Below are positions 1 to 10,745 of a stretch of 64,000 bases of DNA, one piece after another (positions within the stretch are counted from its first letter, which is position 1; each line of letters starts with the position of its first letter). Origin of the DNA: Oxyruncus cristatus. Taxonomy: Eukaryota > Chordata > Aves > Passeriformes > Cotingidae. The notes beneath the pieces are model-generated. The model made no database searches, was not told the origin of the DNA, and saw nothing but the letters and a program-made list of their open reading frames with translations. The DNA is taken from positions 1,510,320 through 1,574,319 of the forward strand of contig VXAY01003767.1 in NCBI GenBank assembly GCA_013399855.1, written 5' to 3'. The translations under genes were made by a program, and so were the position numbers.

Positions 1-3000
1 GTCTGATAATATGTATTGCAAGTCCCATTAATTAAATGCATTCAGTAAACCCAATTTGTCTCCCTGGAGTTTTTGCTAGTCTATCTTAAATGTCATCAAC
101 ATACAGAAGAGACCTCTGTGCTTTTTGTGCTGCTGCAGCACACAGATTGCGCAGTGTATTGTGGAAGGGCACCGTCTCACCACAGTACCATCTGCTTCAA
201 AGTGCAGGGGGAAATGCTGAACACTTTCCCAAATTTCATGTCATAAAAACAGTGAATAGGAGCTCATTAGCCTACAGCAGCTCCCATTGTAATCACATTA
301 TATCCATGCAGAGAAAACTGCCTGCCTGAACAGTAAGTCCTTCATATTTTTTAACTGGTTGGATGCTTCCTGCCATTTCTGCAACACAGACTGCTTTCAC
401 TGTTTTCACTACAGGAGAAATATTTTGTGGATTTTCCACTCAAACAATAGTCTGCAATGTCTAATGGAAGTTAGCATTTTATACAGCAGCAATCTGAATT
501 GGAGTGGAGGGTTTTTTTTGATTTCTCACATTATCATATTTAAGATAAAATGTAAATAATCTTGACAAAAATTAAAAAGCAGTAGTTCAGATACCAAAAA
601 GACAATCTTTTGTCTTTAAGGGGTAATTCTTTAAGGGCTAGTTAACTAGACTAGAGGCTTTCTCAAATATTACTCCAGTACTTCCCCCTCCAACAAGTTG
701 GATGTTCCCGGCAGTTTAAAAACTTTTTCGATTTTGATAAATCACGTTAAAAGAGGAAAGCAAAATAAGCTCTATGGTAGCTGAGTTTCATTCTGGTGAT
801 GGTTAAACAGAAGTGGTAAATGGAGAGAACCTTTTATTCTTCAGTGGTTTCCACTGTCCATAGGGCTGTGCTGGTTTGCTGTAGTTATAAACCTCAAATG
901 GAACTATGTTACTGCTTGTATAGGGTTAGGTTTGAAAGGCACCCCAATTTATTGTCCTTCTATCAGTATATACCAGTGAATGAAAAGTTAAAACAGTCAA
1001 ATATAACAACATTTTCACTTTTTTGTTTGTTTGTTTGTTTAAAACCTTAGCATTCCTATTTCTTTTGCTGTGCCGTGTGTAAACTACTGATAGGTATTGT
1101 GAAGCATTATTTGCTGTAACATATTTGGCTGCATGTACACTGCATGTTTCACAGAGGTAAATTTGGTTGTGGATGTCACTATTCCATGCTGTTTCTACTT
1201 CTCTGCACCCTTTTGTGAATTCAGTTAGTTCAAACAGTTAGTGGCTTGCACATTTTGTTTAAATGAGGACATCAAGAGGCAAATATGTGGAATGCTTCAC
1301 AGACTCTGAGACGTTTCACATTTGTCATGAAAAATAATTAACATGCAACCTGCACTCAGGCTTACTAAATGGAAAGGCTAAAGTATTTCATTGTTTTATA
1401 TTTACTGCCATCCTCTTTGTATCTCAGTTACAACTAAACTGAGATAGAAGAGAAAGATCCTCTGTAACCTTGAAAAATCAAACCTTGTGATGGGGGTCTC
1501 AAATGTGGTGTTTATGGTGATGATTTCTAAGAAAATATAGGTATTTTCAATTTGTTTTCCAATATGCTCATGCTCAACACCATGCTCAGGTTTAACATCA
1601 GTCTTTGCCTGATGACAGGGTTTTCATTTTATTTCTATGCTTCCTCAGAGAAAATGGTTACGCAGAGAGAATTTGTGGCCTTACTTGAGTGAAAGAGAGT
1701 TTTTATAGTTTTTCATTTGAGACAGAGATTGAATGTCAGTAATCTGATTTTTATGCAACTTTGTTTACGTTTAGAGTTTTTGGTATAACTTAATGAATAT
1801 GAAGAGGTAGAAAATATTTTAAACAACCTTTGGCCTAGGTATTGTAGTTATCCTGAACTATAGGTGAATTCCAAAACTATTATTTTCTTGTGGTGCAGGG
1901 AGAAACCAAGAGGAACTCTTTGACTTATGTATTTTTGCCTTGTGCTTTGTGTCTTAATTTGCCATGTTCTACCCTGTTTTCCCAGAATTTTCCTTATTAT
2001 TCATGTTATATCCATCCAATTTCTCTTGACAAACATTTCAAATTGTTTGGCGACAACTTGGAGCTTCATTTGGACACATTGCACCCCAACTGAGAAACTG
2101 GTGAATCTGGGGATGTCATGTTTCTTGTATCTGGAGCACTGGAGCAGAGCAGAAATGGAAAACATTTTATTTCCATTAAAAGCTATTGTGATTTTTTAAA
2201 AAATTATTTTTATTTGAAGTAAAAGCTAATGGGACTCATCTACTGCTTGAAATTGAATTTTACATGCAAGTTTGGCATCTAAGATACAAGTTCAATAGAA
2301 AGACATTTTCTCTTCTTAAACTTCCCAATATTGTCACATGACAAGAAAACTAACCTACTTAAGTCTATGTTTTCTGGAGGGAAAAACTCAGAGATTCCTC
2401 AATATTTTAAGGGTTTTTTGAAAAGCTTTTTAAAATCTGCTTTATCTCCATTATATGATTAAACTGCAAAGCCCAAATTCATGCCTTCCTGGAATTCTGG
2501 ACTTTTAGAGTATATTTATGAGTAATTTTAGCTGTTAAAATGCTTTTATTAGTTAATTTCTTATTGTTTTTGAGGAAAACAACTGTAGTTGTTGATAAGG
2601 TTAATCACAATTATTATTGCAGAAAAATTAAAGGTAAATAATGTTTTAATTCCTAAGTGCTCCATTCATTTTATTTTAACAAATATGCTGGTTTTCACAG
2701 AACTTTGTTCAACACAATTCTTTATAGTCCGGGTTGTCCAATTACAATCTAAAAATGTTATTTGCTGTGGGTAAGGACAGAGAAATTTATAAATAGTTAA
2801 ATGTTTGGAATTAACATGCCTTTTTTTTTTTTTTAACTAATCCCTTATCTACCTTCATTAAATCTGTGAAATTGCTGTAGTCATTTGTGGGCACACATGT
2901 TAATCTTGATTATAAAATAAATGGGGATGTGTTTTTTAGTCACCATATAATTAAAGAAACAATCATAATCTCATGAAAGATGGTAAATACAAATTAAATT

Positions 3001-6000
3001 CTTGAAGTCTTAATTATAAAGTACTAATGGACTGAAATATGATTTGAGCACAGAAAAACTAGAGATTTCTGAGACTGTATTTTTGAAGGTTGAGGGTTTT
3101 CCCAGTATGGATTCAATACAATACGCTTCAGTTATTCAATACACACTGTACTAGTTTTCACACGTTTTGGTGGTATTTCAGTGGAATTTGTAGGGAAATC
3201 TATGGAACAGATATATTCAGGGAGAATAGATGTCTTGAAAGGTAGCTCTTATTTGAGATAAATCTTACAATTTTCTGTTTGGATTATATGAACAAATATC
3301 AAGAAAGTAGGGTGCCCCTAATCTCTCCAAACCACTACAAACTGTGTAAAGTGTCTTTTTTTCATGTCATTTTTCCATGCAGATTTCTACCAGAGATTTG
3401 GATTTGTAACATGATATGGAAAGACTGCTGAGGATCTTTAAGATTTATTCACTGTAGAAGTCAGCATTTACTTCAGTTTCATGGTGGCTTTTGAGATCTC
3501 ACAGTTTAAACAATAAGATTTCAAATTTCAGTCTTGTTCAGCATGCTGTTTTTACTTCTTTTAATCTCAGTGTCCTCAAAAAACTATCAGAGCTTATTCC
3601 TTATTCTGTCACTTGCACCATCAATTTATGAGGCAGCAATGGCATTGGGGTTGCTCAAGTTGACCTTCTGCAGAGCACTCTTGAATTGATGGCCCAGATG
3701 AGGATTGTTTGTGTTTGGTTTGTTTTGGTTCTGCTTTAATAAACATCTTTAACATTGTCTCTATGATAAATTAGCTAGATGTATCTTTACTGATTACCTT
3801 CAAATGAGACTGAGACAGTGACAAAGTATTATGGAAGAAAGATGTATGACTGCTTGGTAGGAAATCCTCCTCCCCACCTTCCCTCCATCCTCTTCCTTTT
3901 TTTGTGACTAGGTCTTGGTGTATTTATTGGTAGGAATTTTGAAGTGCAAATGTATTGTCTCTTTCCTTATGTATATGTTCTTCAGATTACTGTTCACTTA
4001 ACACCTTTAATATCTTGGTTTTGTCTTGTCTATTAAGCGAATCTGTTATTTTAGAAATAGAAAACTGATCTTATTATTTGTTTTCTGCATTCCTTTCTCT
4101 TTTTAAGCACTGTCATACAGAGTGTTCTTCTGTGTTTGCTTTGTTTTACAAAGCAAATTTTATTTGCTCTAAGTAAGTTGATTCATTTCTGCCTCTAGAA
4201 AGGAATTAGTTTTGCAGAGCCATCTCTAAATTGAATTAGTTTGCAGATGGTCCTCTTATCTGTATGCTTTAGAGGGATTAAAACCTCAAGGTCCAGAGTA
4301 CAGACTGACCTCTGCAACTTTAAATTTTTTCTTCTTCTTTGTTTTAAAGCAATTTATTTATCAGTTCTAATGGCCAGGGTTTTATCCATGAAGCTTTTAA
4401 GCTTATTAGGAACTTGCCATCTGGAACAGTATATTAGGAAAAGCTTCTCAGAGGAATCTGTTATAATTATAACATATTTGTTTAGATATGTCTACTTAAA
4501 AATTATATTTCTTCTCATTAAAGTTTAGAAGTCAACTGAAACTGATCTTTCAGTCAAATATGCATATACAGTGAATTAAAATTTGAGGGGGCAGGATACA
4601 CAATCTAAATGAAGGCAGATGAGATATTTGGAGGGTAAATGTTGATCTTGATTTCTATGAACAGATAGCAAAACACAAGCTCATCAAATCTTAGCGTTAT
4701 GTATATTTCATTGAGCAACTTTGGTAAATAATAAGCATAGATGATAAGTTTTAATAAAACTGTACTATTCTTCAAGCTAAGATTAGTCTTATTTATTATA
4801 ATCCATGTAACATTGCTTATCATGCCTATCATACTATTAATCCAAACCAATAGTTGATGATAGAATTAATTTTAACAATTTTCTAAATTTAAAAGAAAAA
4901 TTACAAACATAATATTTTATAATTTTTAATTTGTTCAATTATTTCTTTGAACAAAGAATGTTGGTTTATTGTTCAAAATGTATTTATCAAAACAGTTATG
5001 TTAGAAATGTCAAACACACAGAAGCATGAAAGGAAATGGTAAATAATATACAATATATGATGTACAGCTTGCTTCCACCTGGTGCAATAACACGTAGAAA
5101 TACCCAGATTTGTTTGTAGTAATATTGGTACCCCTACATATTTTAGAGTGGCAGTGCTCAGATATGATAATCCCACAGCTTGGAAATCAAGTAACAAAGT
5201 TAATGTGGAACTGAACCCAGATATGTTGACAATGATTCTTCTGGCTCTGAAATGCTTTGTGCTGTGTAAAGTCAACTTATCATTTATGCCTTCAAACTAC
5301 TGTAATTTAGATCAGTGACAAAGGGAGTCATTTGGTGTCAGTGCTGCCTGTCGCTCTTTCTCTCCTGAGTCTGACCACAACTCAGAATGTTTATTCTGGG
5401 CTGCTGGGAGTCTTCCATGTTGAAACTTTGCATTTTCAAGACAATGTCGTCATCATGACTGGAGGATTTTAAAACTTACAGATCTAGTTAATGACTTCAT
5501 TTTTTTTTTATGGATTGAAGGAAGACCACATTATGTTTACATCTAAGTATTTTATCAAAGGATCAGCTTTATAGTTAAGAAAAATCTAGTCTTTGTATAT
5601 GCAGCCCATGAGAAACAAAATAAAAGCTAGGGAAAACCTCTTTATACACAGGTTCAGTTTATAAGTTAATTATTTTGAGCATGATGTTTAATCTTTAGTG
5701 ATGTGGCGAGTTAAGCAGGAATTTAATAATTATTTCAATACTGTCTATTTGATTTATTTGTATGAGTATTTGGAGAATATTCTATTAATCAATTTTATAA
5801 CTTGTTTTATGATGCTAAATATCCCATATTCATCTTTTAATCATTTGCTAATTACTGTATTATGGAGTTGAAATACCTGTTTCTTGGTTCATGTTTACAT
5901 TATTTTTTTATTGGGAACCTTGTTTTCGAAACACTCTCTTTAGTAGTCTTTCAACACAAATTGATCATTGGTGTTCTTCATGAACCAGCTTGACAAAAAT

Positions 6001-6756
6001 CTAGAACTGTTTCATAGCTCAGAGGTCCCTTTTTTTGGCTGGCAAGCTGTTAGCATAAACTTAGAGCATCAGGAGGTTGTTGGAAGGTAGTTTTTAGTGA
6101 TGTCTCAAGTAGTCCCCAAGTTTATTTGATTTATGTTAAAGACAGTTTCTAGAAATTCTTCCAGCTTCTGAGAAACTTGGACATCCCTGCCAGTCCTCTC
6201 TGGATGAGTGAGAGCATAGAAACTACATCGCTGAGCTCTGTGTTACTGCAGGATTTCTCCATTCCTAAGGAAGCAGCCACAGGAAAATTCTGTGTAACTG
6301 ATGCCAGTGCTCCAGTGGATGACAGCCATAGGATTCAGATAAATTCAGTTCTTCAGATTATGCAGGTGATTACCACTTGCATATAGATGTAATTCATGTT
6401 AAAACATCTAAAGAATAAAAAAAATCTATATTTTTTTATGATAAACAATGAAATTATTTTTTTTCCTCATCTCAGGAACCCTTGGGTTGTTCAGATCATA
6501 TTGGATAGCTCAAACTGTGCAGTAAATGTGAACTTTCCAGCAGTCTGGCAGTAGTCCCATGAAAAAAGAAAGTTTAATGAATTGGAGGAAGCATATGAAA
6601 GTCATGTTTCATGTTAAGAAACATACATTTTCTTATGATCATATGAGCCTGGGAAAACTGTACAAACTCCATTGACGCAGCTATACATTTTTCATAGCTT
6701 CCATATGGAGACTTCTCATTTGAAACTATCCTGATATTCTGGAGTCCATTGGAAAA
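1..6756. other. AT-rich noncoding DNA, no gene recognised
   Basis: Stops are dense in all frames. The longest open frames (about 60-100 codons) have low-complexity or unremarkable translations that match no family I recognise. Small simple repeats are present: a GTTT run at about 1021-1040 and a T run at about 2821-2834. No CR1 tail or LTR signature was seen. The stretch reads as intergenic or deep-intron sequence. A short exon inside it cannot be excluded by eye. Confidence 0.6.
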
Positions 6757-7307
6757 GTGTAGCCAGCAGGTTGAGGGAGGTGATTATCCATGTCTATTCA
6801 GCCCTAGAGAGGCCACACCTGGAGTGCCGTGTCCAGTTCTGGGCTCCTCAGTACAAGAAAGACAAGGAGCTACTGGAGTGGGTCCAGCAGAGGGACTCAA
6901 AGATGATGAGAGCTCTGGAGCATCTCTGTCATGAGAGTCTGTGGGATCTGGGTCTGTTTAGTCCAGAGAAGAGAAGACTGAGAGATACATATAAATATCC
7001 CTAAGGCAGGTGCCAAGAGGATGGTGCCAGACTCTTCAGTGATGCCCAGTGACAGGACAAGGAGCAATGACCACACACTAAAACACAAGAAGTTTCATCT
7101 CAACATGAGAAAGAACTTCTTTTACACTGAAGACAGCAGAGCACTGGAACAGGCTGCCTGGGGAGCTCATGGAGTCTCCCTCTCTGGAGACATTCAAAAC
7201 ACATTTGGGCACATTCCTTTGTCACCTGATCTAGGTGACCCTGCCTTGGCAGGACTAGGTGATCCCCAGAGGTCCATTCCAACATTAACATTTCTGTGAT
7301 CCTGTGA
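6757..7307 (+). mobile_element. CR1 LINE, 5'-truncated, 3' end of ORF2 plus 3' UTR
   Basis: The segment covers the end of CR1 ORF2, downstream of the reverse-transcriptase core. A frame from about 6771 reads through the CR1 hallmarks [11 protein letters not shown] and [13 protein letters not shown] later frame near 7090-7170 holds the HLNMRKNFF-type block. The first frame breaks at about 7000, so the ORF is dead. The 3' end shows the CR1 pattern of a GGTCCATTCCAAC block followed by decayed octamers (TTTCTGTGATCCTGTG) at about 7289-7306. The copy begins abruptly inside ORF2, as expected for CR1 5' truncation during target-primed reverse transcription. Moderate divergence suggests a fairly old insertion. 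It has no visible link to a host gene. Confidence 0.92.
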
Positions 7308-8263
7308 AATCAGTGTGTTGTGTGTATAATGCATGGATGTAGAGAGAGGCTTCATCTTCTTTCTTAACCTCTTCTAGGGTCTTCTTTTTATGAGTGCTAA
7401 TTTTCTGAGTTACGTTTGTCACTTAAATATTTAGACAAAAAATGGGGGAAGAGAGGCAGGCTTTTAATGCAGTTTTTCTCCAAATTTAAACTTGATGTGA
7501 GTCAAAAGAATGAAACAGTAGGAACTGAGTCCCTTAATTATGGTGTGCAACTAGAGCATCTTTAATCCTTTTTCATGAAGTTTAGGGCAAAGAAGAAGCA
7601 TGATGTCGTGATGACATGACCTCTTGTGATTGCAGACCTTTAATTTTCATCTACAATCAAATTGGACCATGCCTTTAATATTTTGTGTCATAAAATTTTT
7701 TTTTAATGAGATGAGGAATCTGGTGCTCCACTTAGCAGCTGTTCCAGTGACTAAGCATTGACAGTGCTAATACAAAACCCTGATGTATTTACTGAAAAAA
7801 GAAATGGATAGTAGGTATTATCAGTTCTACAAATGAAAATGGAATTTATTTCTAGGTTCACTAAAAATAAAAAAAAATCAATACTGAAAAATTAAAATAA
7901 AAATTATATTTATGGTTGAAAGATAAGAAAACCTTTGAGTGGAATAAATAATTTTTTGTTCAAAACTATGAAGAAGGCTAAAAAAATGTTTATTAGAACA
8001 TTATAAAGCCAGGGGTAGTCCAGGTTATCATAATTCCCTTAGTGAGATTTTTTTGTTTCATTCAGTGAATATTGAGTTCTCAGAAGCATGTCTTGTCTTA
8101 AAAGTTTCAATATTTACTACTTGTTCATGTTATTTACTTTGAATTGATACTTTACAGGAAATCATGAAATATTTTTAAAAATAAGAATTAAAAAAATTGT
8201 TGTCCACTGGAATTCTTCTTTGATCATAATCAGTTATGTTCAATATCGGTAAGTTCTGAATTA
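7308..8263. other. AT-rich noncoding DNA
   Basis: No coding frame or repeat family was recognised between the CR1 copy and the A-rich tract. Several A and T homopolymers of 8-10 bases occur. Confidence 0.55.
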
Positions 8264-8620
8264 TCAAAGATTCAGAAATAAAAAGTACAAAAACTCTTTT
8301 TTTTTTTTTTNNNNNNNNNNNNNNNNNNNNNNTTTTTTGTTTGGCAGGCAGTGTCCTTGTTTAAATTTTATTTGCTTGGTTGTGATATTTTTGTCTTTCT
8401 GACCATTAATCTTCCTCTCCTTCTGAAACAGTCTCCTACTATCTCTCACTGAATGGAATTTCTCTGTATAAACCCTCATACATGCTAACTGATCCTTCAT
8501 CACATGTAATCTCTTCAATGTTCTAATTATTACCTTTTTTTTTATTTTTTCATTGAATCCTTCGAGCAGCTTGAAGACAAATCCAGCAGCACTCATAATC
8601 ACCACAGTGACTATGATAGC
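8264..8620 (-). other. Open minus-strand frame of unknown nature; possible exon at 8620-8534
   Basis: The minus strand is open for over 110 codons in AT-rich DNA, partly across unknown bases (8311-8332). It may contain an 87-base, exactly in-frame exon from 8620 to 8534. That piece is preceded by a pyrimidine-rich tract ending in AG and followed by GTAATA. Its 29 residues begin with a hydrophobic stretch (AIIVTVVIMSAAGFVF) and turn basic at the end, like one membrane helix with its cytoplasmic edge. I do not recognise the protein. Downstream the frame is Lys/Arg-rich and runs into an A tract on this strand, so a decayed retrocopy is an alternative. Chance is also plausible, because splice-like signals are common in such DNA. 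Confidence 0.25.
8311..8332. other. Assembly gap of 22 N inside a T homopolymer
   Basis: Unknown bases are flanked on both sides by T runs (about 8297-8310 and 8333-8338). The gap is most likely an unresolved poly(T), so the true length is unknown. Confidence 0.95.
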
Positions 8621-10018
8621 CTATGAAAATATGAAAAAAAACATGGCAAATTGAAGTTGTTTGGAATAGATGTAGTCACAGCAATTAAAAGGATCCACTC
8701 CTAGTCTCTTAAATTTGTCTAACTTTTTTACAACACAGGGAACCCTTGTTTTTCACTTTGTCCTTTTCAGGCATATTATATAGCATCTGGCAATATTTTT
8801 TAGTTGAAATGTTACTCAATCCATTGATGAAATTAAATTACATTGTTGAATAAAAGATATCTGTCAATCATAAAATATATGAAAGTTACAGAAACTGTTC
8901 TTCTGTTAAAAAATGTTTTACAAGCTACATGCACGTTATCAAAACTAAGTTTGTGTATAACAGAGCATCATAGATGCTCTCAACCAGCTCCACAAATCAG
9001 GCAATTGGTTTTTATACAAAATCATCTGCAGTAGTGTGATATTTGCCCAGATTACAGAAAGAGTTTCATACTGATAATGAGTACAATTCTTCTGACAAAT
9101 ACTATATGCAAGAGTTCAGCAAATGTTCTCCACCATTACAGTGAAATGATTTTTTTTTTTTTTTGGTTCAGAGGTGGCTATCAGTGGTAAATTGAATGCA
9201 GATGAGATAGATTATAATTAAATTCAGTTCTTCATTCTGTGAAGCCTGCCATCTGATTTTTTTTTTTCCTGGACCCACACCCATTTTCAGAGAAGGTGTT
9301 TGTGCCAAGTAAATTTTTTTGAGAGAGCACCGGCAATTACACGTTTTTAACCCTGCTGTCACAGTTTCCCAGAAACTTCACTGAAATGAAATGAGCCTTT
9401 TCATGCAGTGAGGATGGAACACAGCTCTCTGTTCACCTAGACACAAACATCTGTCAATGACCAACTTCATTAAACACGGATCCTTTAAGTTTCCCTTAGT
9501 ATAGTAAAGATATAGATAGCCAGGACCATAAAAAATTCAGTTTATAAATATATATACACACACATACACACATGTATGTATCATTGCCATGTATCACCAT
9601 TTAGATTTCTACGGCTGGAAATTATTTGTGGAAGTAAAAAATGCAGAAATCTGTGCATATGTACAGGCTTTCTGGGTTACAGAAGACACAAGAAAAATGA
9701 TAACCACTAGTTTGTGCCTTTGTAGTGACTTGGACTTCCTCTTGCAGTATAAATTCAGATATACATCACCTGAGGCATCCAGCCAGGTGGGAGCCTGTGT
9801 GTGACCAGCTGGATAGATACAAACACACAGCAGGAAGCTACATAGGCAGGTAAAGAGAAGACCTGAAAGGACTGGGCCCTTAGGCTTTAAAGCAAGTCTC
9901 ACATTTCTACGTGTAATCATAGCAAGTCTGATGCCCTCATCACATGAGCTAGGAGCACATGTGGAAATGGGAAAGTCAAGAAAGACTGGGACAACTTGTC
10001 AGTCAAGGAACAGTTGAT

Positions 10019-10021
<3 letters not shown>
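8621..10021. other. AT-rich noncoding DNA with simple repeats
   Basis: This stretch holds a T run at about 9150-9164 and a TA/CA tract at about 9545-9580. Overlapping frames on both strands at about 9590-9920 are mutual shadows with no recognisable product. No mobile element was recognised. Confidence 0.55.

Positions 10022-10067
<46 letters not shown>
10022..10067. repeat. Poly(T) tract of about 46 bases
   Basis: An uninterrupted T run is followed by AAAGG, another short T run and one ambiguous base at 10079. Avian CR1 does not make poly(A) tails, so a homopolymer this long is either simple slippage or the tail of a minus-strand retrocopy lying to its right. No gene-like sequence was recognised between 10080 and 10600. 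Confidence 0.9.
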
Positions 10068-10071
<4 letters not shown>

Positions 10072-10602
10072 GTTTTTTNTATTCTGAAGTCAGTTGTCTT
10101 TAACTAGGACCTTTTGAAACTACACTTTTCAATATCTGGATTTCATAATTTTCAATTTTCCATAGTAAGTCTAATAAAGAATTATTAAATTTGTCTATTT
10201 GAATCCAAAAGTAACCACAAAATACAAATTTCTTTATGTTGACTGGATACAGTGGGATCTAGTGTTTTATCTTTGAGATTGTGAAAAAATTCAAAGGTTT
10301 GAATTGATCGGGAAATAAGTTCAACCTATTAAATAGATAAGACCATAATGTTAATAAAAATAATATCAAAACTCTTAGGTCAGCCAAAAATCATGCTGTA
10401 GCTTATATTTTTGATGGAAGTGAAATGAAAGTTGAATATAAAAAAAACCAAAACAGTATAATGCTTCTTGCTTTTAATGGACTATAAAATTTAATTTATG
10501 CTATTTTAAAGGCAGTCTCCTATGTTATATTGACCATAACATGAACATTGAGATGTGCATTTATTGTAGAGTTTAAAAGAAGTTTGGATTCACTATTCAT
10601 TT
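10068..10602. other. AT-rich noncoding DNA
   Basis: Nothing recognised. The segment is AT-rich with no notable open frame. Confidence 0.55.
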
Positions 10603-10745
10603 AGAATCACAGAATTACAGAATATTCTGACTTGGAAGGGAGCCACAAGGATCATGGAGTCCAGCTCTTAAGTGAATGTCCTGTACAGGGATCAAACCCA
10701 CAACCTTGGTGTTATTGGCACTATGTTCTAACCAACATCTTGTTC
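10603..10745 (-). mobile_element. tRNA-Ile-derived SINE with CR1-like tail (TguSINE1-type)
   Basis: Read on the minus strand, the head (about 10745-10683) resembles tRNA-Ile. It has an A-box-like TTGGTTAGA, an anticodon loop CCAATAA with anticodon AAT at 10716-10714, and a B-box-like GGTTTGATCCC at 10698-10688. The body continues through GAGCTGGACTCCATGATCC and a CR1-type CTCCCTTCCAA block. It ends in CR1-style octamers (ATTCTGTAATTCTGTGATTCT) near 10603. A tRNA-Ile head on a CR1 tail is the structure of the passerine SINE TguSINE1, which is moved by CR1 machinery. The first 10-15 tRNA bases are not recognisable, so the copy looks 5'-truncated or decayed. It is not a functional tRNA gene. The avian and passerine call for the window leans on this element. 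Confidence 0.85.

Noticed and set aside
10683..10745. A functional tRNA-Ile gene
   Set aside because: The acceptor stem and D-arm start are not recognisable, B and A boxes carry changes, and the segment is fused to a CR1-type tail. It is a SINE head.
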